Source of the DNA: Pseudomonas sp. N40(2020)
GTDB lineage: Bacteria; Pseudomonadota; Gammaproteobacteria; Pseudomonadales; Pseudomonadaceae
Assembly (NCBI RefSeq): GCF_014472415.1
Contig: NZ_JACSZV010000021.1
Location: 45,301-109,300 of the forward strand
Direction of reading: 5' to 3'
DNA: 64,000 nt
In this document: one piece after another, positions 51,515 through 60,881 of the stretch
Numbering within the stretch: the first letter of the stretch is position 1
Layout: each line of letters opens with the position of its first letter
Translations under genes and position numbers: made by a program
The notes under the pieces: model-generated
The model's input: the letters and a program-made list of their open reading frames with translations, nothing else
Database searches by the model: none
What the model was told of the DNA's origin: nothing

Positions 51515-53071
51515 TTACAGGCCTGGCAGGCGTTGGCGGATTTGCGCGACCACGGTGTCCAGTGTGCCGGATTCATTGGTCTGCACGCGTTTGCTGCGCA
51601 GGATTTCTTCCGGCGTCAGCGCTTCGCGATTGGCCTGCTGAGCTTCGATCACTGCCAGCGTGGCGTCGGACGGATCCTGTTTGTCTGCCTGACGAATCGC
51701 CAGCCAGCTCTCGATCACCGCTTGCGGCGCGTTGCAGTCGAGAATCAGGAACGGCGTGCCGGTGGCTTCGGCGACTTGAGCCGCGCTGTCACGTTGCTCG
51801 CGCTTGAGGTAAGTGGCGTCAATCACCACCGGGAAACCGGCGTGCAGGATCACGTCAGCGATTTCATGCAGGCGCGCGTAGGTCTTGGCGCTGGCGTCGG
51901 CACTATAAATGCCGGCCTGTACATCATTGGCGACGGTTTGCTCGCCGAACAGACGCTTGCGCTCAACATCGGAGCGCAGGCGGATCGCCCCCAGCGCTTC
52001 GACCAGACGCATGGCCACGTGGCTCTTGCCGACAGCGGAAACGCCGTGGGTGATCGCCATGAAGCGCGAAGGAATGGTGCTGTAGCTTTCCGCCAGGTTG
52101 GCGTAGTTGCGGTACTGGCGCAGGGTGGTGGCGCGCTGCACCGGGGTCGCGTCTGCCGGCATGCTGAACAGCGCTACTTTTGCGCGAACCAGTGCGCGGT
52201 AGGCTTTATAGAAGTTCAGCACTTCCAGGCCTTGATAGTCGCCGGTCAGTTCCAGGTATTGGCTGATGAAGCGGCGGGCCAGGGATTTCAGGCCGCGATC
52301 TTCCAGGTCCATTGCCAGGAAACCGGTGTCGGCCCAGACGTCAGTGAAGCGGAACGGTTCGTTGAATTCGATGCAGTCGAAGATCACCACTTTGCCGTCA
52401 ATGACAGTAGCGTTACCCAAGTGAATATCGCCGTGGCACTCGCGGGTGAAGCCTTCGGCCTTGCGCTGGGCGAACAGTGGCTTGAGACGCGCAAAGCTGC
52501 TTTCGGCCCAGGCTTTCAAGGCTTCAAGTTGCAGCAGGTCATTTTTGTCGCTGAGGAACGGCAGGATCTGTTCGAAGTTTTGCGATACCGGCGCCATCAC
52601 GCTGTCCGGGGTGCCGGCGTCGTGCTCGGCCGGGACTTTCGGGGCGGTGAGGTGGAATCTGGCGATCTGCTCGGCCATTTCATCGATGTGCTGGGTGGTC
52701 AGCTCGCCATTGGCTTGCAAGGTGCTGAGCAAACCGGCCTGCGGGAACTGACGCATTTTCAGCACGTATTCGATAGCCGGGCCGTCGCCGCCCAGTTGTG
52801 GGGCTTCGACGCTGCCGGTGACAGGCAACACCTCCAGATACAAATCGTCGGTCAGGCGCTGGTTCAGACGCAGTTCTTCGCCGCAAAAGTGTCCGCGTTG
52901 TTCGAGATTGGTGAAGTCGAGGAAGCCGAAATTCACGGGCTTCTTCACTTTATAAGCAAAGGGACCGGTGAGGATCACCCACGAGATATGGGTTTCGATG
53001 ACCTGGAACCCTTCGACGGGGTGCGGGTAGAGGGCCGGGTTTTGCAGGGCAGCGATCAGTGACTGGCTCAC
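51515..53071 (-). CDS. Bifunctional aminoglycoside-phosphotransferase-like / P-loop kinase protein
   Basis: A 518-residue two-domain protein. The N-terminal part has an APH-like kinase fold with ECHGDIHLGNATVIDGKVVIFDCIEFNEPFR (Brenner-type HGDxHxxN and DxxE/D). The C-terminal part is a P-loop kinase with MAITHGVSAVGKSHVAMRL (Walker A) and a zeta-toxin/Tmk-like region VVIDATYLKREQRD. Such fusions are common and uncharacterised. I start at the GTG (MSQSLIAALQ) with SD AAGGA; the ORF runs 195 bases further. It is divergent from mrcB. Confidence 0.8.
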   Translation of the reverse strand: MSQSLIAALQNPALYPHPVEGFQVIETHISWVILTGPFAYKVKKPVNFGFLDFTNLEQRGHFCGEELRLNQRLTDDLYLEVLPVTGSVEAPQLGGDGPAIEYVLKMRQFPQAGLLSTLQANGELTTQHIDEMAEQIARFHLTAPKVPAEHDAGTPDSVMAPVSQNFEQILPFLSDKNDLLQLEALKAWAESSFARLKPLFAQRKAEGFTRECHGDIHLGNATVIDGKVVIFDCIEFNEPFRFTDVWADTGFLAMDLEDRGLKSLARRFISQYLELTGDYQGLEVLNFYKAYRALVRAKVALFSMPADATPVQRATTLRQYRNYANLAESYSTIPSRFMAITHGVSAVGKSHVAMRLVEALGAIRLRSDVERKRLFGEQTVANDVQAGIYSADASAKTYARLHEIADVILHAGFPVVIDATYLKREQRDSAAQVAEATGTPFLILDCNAPQAVIESWLAIRQADKQDPSDATLAVIEAQQANREALTPEEILRSKRVQTNESGTLDTVVAQIRQRLPGL

Positions 53072-53189
53072 GGGCGATCCTTCAGAGACTGGGGGAAAAT
53101 CGAGGTCGCCATTATGGCCGCTCGCCAGCCCGACGCAAACCTCGGAGCGCTCCTGTTGAGTATGAATAAAGTGCGTATAATCCGCCGCC

Positions 53190-55514
53190 ATGACTCGAAC
53201 TCGATCCCCCCGCACTCCTAAAAAACCACCTGCCAAGGGCTTGCGCCCATGGTTGGGTTGGGCCATTAAACTCAGTCTGGTCGGCCTTGTGGTGCTGGCC
53301 GGCTTCGCCGTTTACCTCGATGCCGTGGTGCAGGAGAAGTTCTCCGGCAAGCGCTGGACCATCCCGGCCAAGGTCTACGCGCGCCCGCTTGAGCTGTTCG
53401 TCGGACAAAAGCTCAGCAAGGACGATTTCCTCACCGAACTCGATGCCCTCGGCTATCGCCGCGAAGCCGTGAGCAATGGCCCTGGCGCCGCTGCCGTCAG
53501 CGGCAACACCGTCGATCTGAATACCCGTGGCTTCCAGTTCTATGAAGGTCTGGAGAAAGCGCAACCGGTGCGCGTGCGCTTCTCGGGCGATTATGTCGCC
53601 GAGCTTTCAGCCACCAACGGCTCCAAGCTGTCAGTGGTGCGCCTGGAACCGGTGCTGATCGGCGGGATTTATCCGAAGAATCTTGAAGACCGCATTCTGA
53701 TCAAACTCGATCAAGTGCCGCCATATCTGCTGGAAACCCTGGTTGCGGTTGAGGATCGGGATTTCTACAGTCACTGGGGCGTGTCGCCGAAGTCGATTGC
53801 CCGCGCCATCTGGGTCAACACGTCCGGCGGCAAGATGACCCAGGGCGGCAGTACGCTGACCCAGCAGTTGGTGAAAAACTTCTACCTCACCAACGAACGC
53901 AGCCTGTCACGCAAGCTCACCGAAGCGATGATGGCGATGCTGTTGGAGCTGCATTACGACAAGAAGGAAATTCTTGAGGCCTACCTCAACGAAGTCTTCG
54001 TCGGACAGGACGGCCAACGCGCGGTGCACGGTTTCGGTCTGGCCAGTCAGTTCTTCTTCGGTCAGCCTCTGTCCGAGTTGAAGCTGCATCAAGTCGCGAT
54101 GCTGGTGGGAATGGTCAAAGGCCCGTCCTATTACAACCCGCGGCGCAATCCCGAGCGTGCGCTGGAACGCCGTAATCTGGTGCTCGATGTGCTTGAGCAA
54201 CAAGGCGTCGCAACGGCGGAGCAGGTCGAAGCAGCGAAGAAAATGCCACTGGGTGTAACCACTCGCGGCAAGCTGGCCGACAGCTCGTTCCCGGGCTTTA
54301 TCGATCTGGTCAAACGCCAGTTGCGTGAAGACTACCGCGACGAAGACTTGACCGAAGAAGGTCTGCGGATCTTCACCAGTTTCGACCCGATTCTGCAGAT
54401 GAAAGCCGAGGCGTCGGTCAACGACACCTTTAAGCGTCTGTCCGGGCGCAAAGGCTCCGATGACGTTGAAGCGGCGATGGTCGTGACCAATCCGGAAACC
54501 GGCGAAGTCCAGGCGATGATCGGCAGCCGACAGGCAAGCTATGCCGGCTTCAACCGGGCACTGGATGCGGTACGACCGATCGGCTCGTTGATCAAGCCGG
54601 CGGTGTATCTCACCGCGCTGGAAAAACCGAGCCAATACACCCTGACCAGTTGGTTGTCGGATGATCCGTTGTCGGTCAAGGGGGCGAACGGTCAGGTGTG
54701 GAAACCACAGAACTACGATCGTCGTTCCCACGGCACTGTGTTCCTCTATCAGGGCCTGGCGCATTCCTACAACCTGTCGACCTCGCGTCTGGGCCTGGAA
54801 GTGGGCGTACCGAATGTCCTCAAGACGCTGGGGCGCCTGGGTGTGACGCGCGAGTTTCCGGCATTCCCATCGATGTTGCTGGGTGCCGGCGGTATGACCC
54901 CGATCGAAGTGGCGACCATGTATCAGACCCTTGCCAACGGTGGTTTCAATACGCCGATGCGCGGGATTCGCAGCGTGCTGACCGCCGAAGGCGAGCCGCT
55001 CAAGCGTTATCCGTTCCAGATTCAGCAGCGTTTCGATCCGGCGTCCATTTACCTGATCCAGAACGCCATGCAGCGGGTCATGCGTGAAGGCACCGGCAGT
55101 TCGGTTTACAACGTGCTGCCCAAGACCCTGACACTGGCCGGCAAGACCGGTACCAGTAACGACTCGCGTGACAGCTGGTTCGCCGGTTTCAGTCAGGATC
55201 TGCTGGCGGTGGTCTGGCTGGGACGCGATGACAACGGCAAGACGCCATTCACTGGTGCTACCGGTGCGTTGCAGGTCTGGACAAGTTTCATGCGCAAGGC
55301 TGACCCGCTGCCGCTGGACATGCCGCAGCCGGACAACATCGTCCAGGCGTGGGTCGATTCGCGTACCGGGCAAGGCTCTGATGCCAACTGCCCTGGGGCG
55401 GTGCAGATGCCGTATATTCGCGGCAGCGAACCACCACCCGGCGCTGCCTGTGCAAGCGAAACGCCTGCTCCCGGCGAGTCGGTGATGGATTGGGTCAAGG
55501 GCTGGATGAATTAA
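53190..55514 (+). CDS. mrcB: Penicillin-binding protein 1B (bifunctional)
   Basis: A 774-residue class A PBP: one N-terminal membrane helix (LSLVGLVVLAGFAVYLDAVV), UB2H domain (about 70-155), glycosyltransferase with EDRDFYSHWGVSPKSIARA and GGSTLTQQLVKNFYL. The transpeptidase has SLIK (Ser466), SYN and KTGTSNDSRD. It polymerises glycan strands and crosslinks them. The ATG has no SD and lies 8 bases after a TATAAT, see findings. The genes downstream (TPR lipoprotein, yqcC) are co-transcribed. Confidence 0.96.
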   Translation: MTRTRSPRTPKKPPAKGLRPWLGWAIKLSLVGLVVLAGFAVYLDAVVQEKFSGKRWTIPAKVYARPLELFVGQKLSKDDFLTELDALGYRREAVSNGPGAAAVSGNTVDLNTRGFQFYEGLEKAQPVRVRFSGDYVAELSATNGSKLSVVRLEPVLIGGIYPKNLEDRILIKLDQVPPYLLETLVAVEDRDFYSHWGVSPKSIARAIWVNTSGGKMTQGGSTLTQQLVKNFYLTNERSLSRKLTEAMMAMLLELHYDKKEILEAYLNEVFVGQDGQRAVHGFGLASQFFFGQPLSELKLHQVAMLVGMVKGPSYYNPRRNPERALERRNLVLDVLEQQGVATAEQVEAAKKMPLGVTTRGKLADSSFPGFIDLVKRQLREDYRDEDLTEEGLRIFTSFDPILQMKAEASVNDTFKRLSGRKGSDDVEAAMVVTNPETGEVQAMIGSRQASYAGFNRALDAVRPIGSLIKPAVYLTALEKPSQYTLTSWLSDDPLSVKGANGQVWKPQNYDRRSHGTVFLYQGLAHSYNLSTSRLGLEVGVPNVLKTLGRLGVTREFPAFPSMLLGAGGMTPIEVATMYQTLANGGFNTPMRGIRSVLTAEGEPLKRYPFQIQQRFDPASIYLIQNAMQRVMREGTGSSVYNVLPKTLTLAGKTGTSNDSRDSWFAGFSQDLLAVVWLGRDDNGKTPFTGATGALQVWTSFMRKADPLPLDMPQPDNIVQAWVDSRTGQGSDANCPGAVQMPYIRGSEPPPGAACASETPAPGESVMDWVKGWMN

Positions 55515-55530
55515 GCGAAGAGGGTTTCAA

Positions 55531-56280
55531 GTGAACAAGTGGTTGATTCCAGCGGTGACTGCCGTGGCTTTGCTCAGCGGCTGCTCCACCGTACAGCGTG
55601 GTTCGATTCCGGTGGTTGATTCGGGCACGGCTGTGTCCAACAGCGAACGTATTTCGGCCAATGGCGGCTTCCGTCAAACCACGGTCAAGCGTCCTGCGCA
55701 GGGCCAGACTCAGGCCATACCGCAAGGTGATACTGGCGTTGTGGTGATGGTGCCGGGCGGCGGCGCGGCAACATCGGCGCCGATCAGCTCTTCGCCGATC
55801 GTGCCGGGCCCGGCATCCGGCGGCATCACGCCGGGGCCGTACAACCCTTCGCCAGTCGAGTCGGCACCGATCAACTCCGGCAGCTACAGCATGCCTTCGA
55901 CGCCGAGCGGCATTCCTTCGGCCAGCAGCGGCGGCGGTCTGTCGGCGGACGAGCAACTGGACGGTCCGGTACTCGCCTTGCTGACGACTGCCCAACAGCA
56001 ACAGGCCGGTGGCGACCTCAATGGTGCGTCGTCCAGCCTGGAGCGCGCGCAGCGTGTTGCCCCGCGTGAGCCGCAAGTGCTTTATCGCCTGGCACAGGTG
56101 CGTATGGCCCAAGGCGATGCGCCGCAAGCCGAGCAGTTTGCCCGTCGTGCACTGACCATGGCCAACGGCCGTCCGGACTTGCAGGCCAGCCTGTGGGAAA
56201 TCATCGCTCAGTCCCGTGAGAAACAAGGTGATTCCGCTGGCGCTGCGCAGGCTCGCCAGAAGGCCAAGGTTTCGTTGTGA
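55531..56280 (+). CDS. TPR-containing lipoprotein
   Basis: A 249-residue lipoprotein starting at GTG: MNKWLIPAVTAVALLSGC (lipobox LSGC, Cys18). Residues 50-140 are a Pro/Gly/Ser-rich flexible stretch, followed by TPR helices (PVLALLTTAQQQQAGGDLNGASSSLERAQ, EPQVLYRLAQVRMAQGDAPQAEQFARRAL). Its place 16 bases after mrcB suggests a PBP1B-linked envelope factor, perhaps comparable to LpoB; that is inference from location and topology. Confidence 0.85.
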   Translation: MNKWLIPAVTAVALLSGCSTVQRGSIPVVDSGTAVSNSERISANGGFRQTTVKRPAQGQTQAIPQGDTGVVVMVPGGGAATSAPISSSPIVPGPASGGITPGPYNPSPVESAPINSGSYSMPSTPSGIPSASSGGGLSADEQLDGPVLALLTTAQQQQAGGDLNGASSSLERAQRVAPREPQVLYRLAQVRMAQGDAPQAEQFARRALTMANGRPDLQASLWEIIAQSREKQGDSAGAAQARQKAKVSL

Positions 56281-56615
56281 TGGATAGTCGTTTCCCGAAA
56301 ATCGCCGATCAGCTGTTGCTGATTGAGCGTGAGCTGCGCACGCAGGGTTGGTGGGATGAAGTTCAGCCGTCGGTAGAAGCCTTGAGCAGCGTCGAGCCAT
56401 TCTCGGTCGACACGCTGGACTTCGAGCAGTGGCTGCAATGGATCTTCCTGCCTCGGATGAAGATGATCCTCGAGCAGGATCTGCCTTTGCCGAACGCCTC
56501 GGGCATTCAGGAAATGGCTGAAATGGTCTTCGCCCAGCGCAATATGCAGGGCAAGGATCGGCAGCTTCAGTTATTGCTCAAACAGTTTGATCAGTTGATT
56601 ACTGCTTCGCGCTGA
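56280..56615 (+). CDS. yqcC: YqcC-family protein
   Basis: A 111-residue protein with the YqcC pattern (LLLIERELRTQGWWDE, PFSVDTLDFEQWLQWIFLPRM). It is a small conserved gammaproteobacterial protein; the E. coli copy sits by truC and has no firm function. Its ATG shares one base with the preceding stop (TGATG). Last gene of the mrcB operon. Confidence 0.88.
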   Translation: MDSRFPKIADQLLLIERELRTQGWWDEVQPSVEALSSVEPFSVDTLDFEQWLQWIFLPRMKMILEQDLPLPNASGIQEMAEMVFAQRNMQGKDRQLQLLLKQFDQLITASR

Positions 56616-56623
56616 ACCGGAAG

Positions 56624-56648
56624 CTGCCAGTTGTTACTGGCAGTTTTC
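56624..56648 (+). terminator. Terminator of the mrcB operon
   Basis: Stem CTGCCAGT / ACTGGCAG with a TGTT loop and TTTT. The loop contains the stop codon of the convergent DUF4124 gene. Confidence 0.75.
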
Positions 56649-57050
56649 CGCAATCTGCTTCTGCGCTTCGACGATGCGCTCCTGACGTTGTGCATCGCTC
56701 AGCCGCCGCAACTCCCCCTCAACTTCCTCCCGCAAACGCGGATTGTTGTGCAATTGCGCAAGATTCGTACGTGCCTGCTCGCAAAACGCCTTGAGCTGCG
56801 CTTGTTGATCGGCGACTTGCTTCTTGACCTTGTCGTCGATGGCTTTCTGATCGCCCATCACGCCGCCACCCGGCATTGGCGCCGGTTTTGCCGCAGGCGA
56901 GGAGGGCGTCTGCAGAGTAGTGGACGGCTGGCCTTGGGGAGGTTGTGCATCAAAGTGAGTGACACCTTGGGCATCGACCCATTTGTAGATCTGAGCGGCC
57001 GTGCACCATGGGCTGAGGCCGATCAGCAGGGTTAACAGAAGCATTCGCAT
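56634..57050 (-). CDS. DUF4124-domain exported protein
   Basis: A 138-residue protein with a signal peptide (MRMLLLTLLIGLSPWCTA^A), then the DUF4124 domain (QIYKWVDAQGVTHFDAQPPQG), then a helical region rich in Gln/Arg ending CQ. DUF4124 domains are small beta units of unknown role in the periplasm. It converges with yqcC. An in-frame ATG two codons later is possible. Confidence 0.82.
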   Translation of the reverse strand: MRMLLLTLLIGLSPWCTAAQIYKWVDAQGVTHFDAQPPQGQPSTTLQTPSSPAAKPAPMPGGGVMGDQKAIDDKVKKQVADQQAQLKAFCEQARTNLAQLHNNPRLREEVEGELRRLSDAQRQERIVEAQKQIAENCQ

Positions 57051-57450
57051 GCTGATTCCTTAGCAAAATTGCGCAATTGACGCTAACAGAGTAGCTGTTT
57101 TCAGGTTTTTTCTTGCGTTCTCATGTGCTTACCCACAATTAAGCACATAGACGGCTTGACTTGGAGAGGGCGAAACAGAAGAATCCAAAGTCCGCTGTAG
57201 AGGGACTGCCAGAAGCAGACCCACTCGGTAGATCATGAGGCGCACATCCGCGCCGACCTGTTACACCCGCAACGCGTTACCTCGCGCTGGGTGGGAAAGG
57301 CCCGCAACACTTGGGACGATCCCAATACTTGCTCAGTCAGTGCTGACGTAGTCGGCGACCACCGTCGCTCATGCTCTGCCGAGAAGTAAACCTATTAAGA
57401 CCCGTCCCATTTTTCGTGGGCGGTATTCTGGCGTTTTAGAGGTGAACAAC
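57051..57450 (+). promoter_or_regulatory. Structured leader upstream of ilvI
   Basis: 400 bases without a convincing gene. From about 57230 it holds a string of short perfect hairpins: TTGGGA-CGA-TCCCAA (near 57314), GTCAG-TG-CTGAC, GCGAC-CACC-GTCGC, and near the end CCGTCCCA with TGGGCGG followed by GCGTTTTA. An open frame of 38 codons from ATGAGGCGCAC lacks a clear RBS. Attenuation or another RNA control of ilvIHC is likely, but I do not recognise a known family. Confidence 0.5.
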
Positions 57451-59175
57451 GTGGAGCTTTTATCTGGCGGTGAGATGCTCGTCCGCTTCTTGCGTGACGA
57501 AGGCGTCAAATATATCTACGGGTACCCGGGTGGTGCTCTCCTGCATGTTTACGATGCCCTGTTCAAAGAACCGGAAGTGACTCACATCCTGGTTCGTCAC
57601 GAGCAAGCGGCTACCCATATGGCTGACGGCTACGCCCGTGCCACCGGTAAAGCCGGCGTGGTATTGGTGACTTCCGGTCCAGGCGCCACAAACGCCATCA
57701 CCGGTATTGCCACCGCCTATATGGATTCGATTCCAATGGTGATCATTTCCGGTCAGGTGCCTAGCACCATGGTCGGCACCGACGCGTTCCAGGAAACCGA
57801 CATGATCGGTATCTCCCGGCCGATCGTGAAGCACAGCTTCATGATCAAGCACGCTTCGGAAATCCCGGAAGTCATGAAGAAGGCCTTCTACCTGGCGCAA
57901 TCCGGTCGTCCGGGTCCGGTCGTGGTCGATATTCCGAAAGACATGACCAACCCGGCCGAGAAGTTCGAATACATCTTCCCGAAGAAAGCCAAGCTGCGCT
58001 CCTACAGCCCGGCCGTTCGCGGTCACTCGGGGCAAATCCGCAAGGCGGCAGAAATGCTCCTTGCGGCCAAGCGCCCTGTGCTGTACTCCGGTGGCGGCGT
58101 GATCCTGGGCAACGGTTCCGCACCGCTGACCGAACTGGCGAAAATGCTCAACCTGCCAGTGACCAACACGCTGATGGGCCTGGGCGGCTTCCCTGGCACC
58201 GATCGTCAGTTTATCGGCATGCTCGGGATGCACGGCAGCTACACCGCCAACCTGGCGATGCACCATGCCGACGTGATCCTGGCTGTCGGTGCGCGTTTCG
58301 ACGATCGCGTGATCAACGGCGCGGCGAAGTTCTGCCCGAACGCCAAGATCATCCACATCGACATCGACCCGGCTTCGATTTCCAAGACCATCAAGGCTGA
58401 CGTGCCTATCGTTGGTCCGGTCGAGAGCGTCCTGACCGAAATGGTCGCGATCCTCAAGGAAATCGGCGAGACCCCAAACAAGGAGTCTGTGGCCAGTTGG
58501 TGGAAGCAGGTTGATGAATGGCGTGGTGATCGCGGCCTGTTTCCTTACGACAAGGGCGACGGCAGCAAGATCAAGCCACAGACTGTGATCGAAACCCTCT
58601 GCGAAGTGACCAAGGGCGATGCCTTTATCACCTCCGACGTGGGCCAGCACCAGATGTTCGCTGCGCAGTACTACACGTTCAATAAGCCTAACCGCTGGAT
58701 CAACTCCGGTGGCCTGGGCACCATGGGCTTCGGTTTCCCAGCGGCCATGGGTATCAAGTTGAACTTCCCGGAAGACGACGTTGCCTGCGTCACCGGTGAA
58801 GGCAGTATCCAGATGAACATCCAGGAACTGTCGACCTGCCTGCAATATGGCTTGCCAGTAAAAATCGTCATCCTGAACAACGGTGTTCTGGGGATGGTGC
58901 GTCAGTGGCAGGACATGAGCTACGGCAGCCGTCACTCGCACTCGTACATGGAATCGCTGCCTGACTTCGTCAAGTTGGCTGAAGCCTACGGTCACGTTGG
59001 CGTACGCATCACCGATTCGAAAGATTTGAAGTCGAAGATGGAAGAAGCGTTCGCCATGAAGGATCGCCTGGTCGTGATCGATATTTCGGTAGACACCAGC
59101 GAGCACGTCTACCCGATGCAGATCAAAGACGGCTCGATGCGCGATATGTGGCTGAGCAAGACGGAGCGTACTTAA
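57451..59175 (+). CDS. ilvI: Acetolactate synthase III large subunit IlvI
   Basis: A 574-residue ThDP enzyme: YGYPGGALLHVYDALF, catalytic Glu in RHEQAATHMADGYARATGKAG, FAD region (RFDDRVING), ThDP motif GEGSIQMNIQELSTCLQYGLPVKIVILNN. It makes acetolactate or acetohydroxybutyrate in Ile/Val/Leu synthesis. The GTG at 57451 (MELLSGGEM) gives the usual length and has SD GAGGTG; an in-frame GTG 9 bases upstream is part of that SD. It is co-transcribed with ilvH. Confidence 0.96.
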   Translation: MELLSGGEMLVRFLRDEGVKYIYGYPGGALLHVYDALFKEPEVTHILVRHEQAATHMADGYARATGKAGVVLVTSGPGATNAITGIATAYMDSIPMVIISGQVPSTMVGTDAFQETDMIGISRPIVKHSFMIKHASEIPEVMKKAFYLAQSGRPGPVVVDIPKDMTNPAEKFEYIFPKKAKLRSYSPAVRGHSGQIRKAAEMLLAAKRPVLYSGGGVILGNGSAPLTELAKMLNLPVTNTLMGLGGFPGTDRQFIGMLGMHGSYTANLAMHHADVILAVGARFDDRVINGAAKFCPNAKIIHIDIDPASISKTIKADVPIVGPVESVLTEMVAILKEIGETPNKESVASWWKQVDEWRGDRGLFPYDKGDGSKIKPQTVIETLCEVTKGDAFITSDVGQHQMFAAQYYTFNKPNRWINSGGLGTMGFGFPAAMGIKLNFPEDDVACVTGEGSIQMNIQELSTCLQYGLPVKIVILNNGVLGMVRQWQDMSYGSRHSHSYMESLPDFVKLAEAYGHVGVRITDSKDLKSKMEEAFAMKDRLVVIDISVDTSEHVYPMQIKDGSMRDMWLSKTERT

Positions 59176-59177
59176 TC

Positions 59178-59669
59178 ATGCGGCACATTATTTCCTTGCT
59201 TCTGGAAAACGAACCCGGCGCTCTGTCTCGCGTAGTCGGCCTGTTCTCGCAGCGCAACTACAACATCGAAAGCCTGACCGTGGCCCCGACCGAAGACCCG
59301 ACCCTGTCGCGTCTGACGCTGACCACCGTTGGTCACGATGAAGTCATCGAGCAGATCACTAAAAACCTGAACAAGCTGATCGAAGTGGTCAAGCTGGTGG
59401 ACCTGTCGGAAAGTGCTCATATCGAGCGCGAACTGATGCTGGTCAAGGTCAAGGCCACTGGCGCCCAGCGCGCCGAGATCAAACGCACCACCGATATTTA
59501 CCGTGGACAGATCGTCGATGTCAGCGCCAGCGTGTATACCGTTCAATTGACCGGTACCAGCGACAAGCTCGACAGCTTCATTCAGTCCATCGGCACCGCA
59601 TCGATTCTGGAAACCGTCCGCAGCGGCGTGACCGGCATCGCCCGCGGCGACAAAGTACTCAGCATCTAA
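59178..59669 (+). CDS. ilvH: Acetolactate synthase small subunit IlvH
   Basis: A 163-residue regulatory subunit: N-terminal ACT domain (MRHIISLLLENEPGALSRVVGLFSQRNYNIESL) that binds valine, and a C-terminal activation domain. Two bases separate it from ilvI. It confers feedback inhibition on IlvI. Confidence 0.96.
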   Translation: MRHIISLLLENEPGALSRVVGLFSQRNYNIESLTVAPTEDPTLSRLTLTTVGHDEVIEQITKNLNKLIEVVKLVDLSESAHIERELMLVKVKATGAQRAEIKRTTDIYRGQIVDVSASVYTVQLTGTSDKLDSFIQSIGTASILETVRSGVTGIARGDKVLSI

Positions 59670-59717
59670 ACCAAATTAGCGAATGGCCTGAACGGCCTGG
59701 ATATATAGGGGAAATTC

Positions 59718-60734
59718 ATGAAAGTTTTCTACGATAAAGACTGCGACCTGTCGATCATCCAGGGCAAGAAAGTTGCCATCATCGGTTACGGTTCCCAGGG
59801 CCACGCCCAGGCGTGCAACCTGAAAGATTCCGGTGTCGACGTTACCGTTGGTCTGCGTAAAGGTTCGGCCACCGTTGCCAAAGCTGAAGCTCACGGCCTG
59901 AAAGTGACCGACGTTGCTTCCGCTGTTGCTGCTGCCGACCTGGTCATGATCCTGACCCCGGACGAGTTCCAGTCCTCGCTGTACAAGAACGAAATCGAGC
60001 CGAACATCAAGAAAGGCGCCACCCTGGCCTTCTCCCACGGTTTCGCGATCCACTACAACCAGGTTGTTCCGCGTGCCGACCTCGACGTGATCATGATCGC
60101 GCCGAAAGCCCCGGGCCACACCGTGCGTTCCGAGTTCGTGAAGGGTGGTGGTATCCCTGACCTGATCGCGATCTACCAGGACGCTTCGGGCAACGCCAAA
60201 AACGTTGCACTGTCCTACGCTGCCGGTGTTGGCGGCGGTCGTACCGGTATCATCGAAACCACCTTCAAGGACGAGACTGAAACTGACCTGTTCGGCGAGC
60301 AAGCCGTTCTGTGTGGCGGTACCGTTGAACTGGTCAAAGCCGGTTTCGAAACTCTGGTTGAAGCTGGCTACGCGCCGGAAATGGCCTACTTCGAGTGCCT
60401 GCACGAACTGAAACTGATCGTTGACCTCATGTACGAAGGCGGTATCGCCAACATGAACTACTCGATCTCCAACAACGCTGAGTACGGCGAGTACGTGACC
60501 GGTCCGGAAGTGATCAACGCCGAATCCCGTCAGGCCATGCGCAACGCCCTGAAACGTATTCAGGACGGCGAATACGCCAAAATGTTCATCAGCGAAGGCG
60601 CAACCGGCTACCCTTCGATGACCGCCAAGCGTCGTAACAACGCCGCTCACGGTATCGAAATCATCGGCGAGCAACTGCGCTCCATGATGCCGTGGATCGG
60701 TGCCAACAAGATCGTCGACAAAGCCAAAAACTAA
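59718..60734 (+). CDS. ilvC: Ketol-acid reductoisomerase IlvC
   Basis: A 338-residue class I enzyme. NADPH-binding GYGSQGHAQACNLKDSG, the RKGSAT loop that selects NADPH, and the metal ligands in ETTFKDETETDLFGEQ and ECLHELKLIVDLMYEGG are present. It converts acetolactate to dihydroxyisovalerate. SD AGGGGAA. It lies 48 bases after ilvH and is closed by a terminator, so ilvIHC is one operon. Confidence 0.97.
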   Translation: MKVFYDKDCDLSIIQGKKVAIIGYGSQGHAQACNLKDSGVDVTVGLRKGSATVAKAEAHGLKVTDVASAVAAADLVMILTPDEFQSSLYKNEIEPNIKKGATLAFSHGFAIHYNQVVPRADLDVIMIAPKAPGHTVRSEFVKGGGIPDLIAIYQDASGNAKNVALSYAAGVGGGRTGIIETTFKDETETDLFGEQAVLCGGTVELVKAGFETLVEAGYAPEMAYFECLHELKLIVDLMYEGGIANMNYSISNNAEYGEYVTGPEVINAESRQAMRNALKRIQDGEYAKMFISEGATGYPSMTAKRRNNAAHGIEIIGEQLRSMMPWIGANKIVDKAKN

Positions 60735-60751
60735 GTCGTCGTCCCTTGTAC

Positions 60752-60784
60752 GAAAAACGCGGCCTCGGCCGCGTTTTTTCGTTT
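60752..60784 (+). terminator. Terminator of ilvIHC
   Basis: Stem AAAACGCGGCC / GGCCGCGTTTT with a 2-base tip, then six T. Confidence 0.9.
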
Positions 60785-60881
60785 GAGGCGGTGGTTCTGG
60801 TATAAAGCTGCATCGTTTGTGGCCGAACCGTCGTCCCAGACACCTGTCGAATTTTTTCCAAACCGTTGCAAGGTAATGTCC

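Noticed and set aside
57240..57357. A 38-codon frame (MRRTSAPTCYTRNALPRAG...) as ilv leader peptide
   Set aside because: No clear Shine-Dalgarno sequence and no cluster of Ile/Val/Leu codons beyond chance; the region looks like structured RNA instead.
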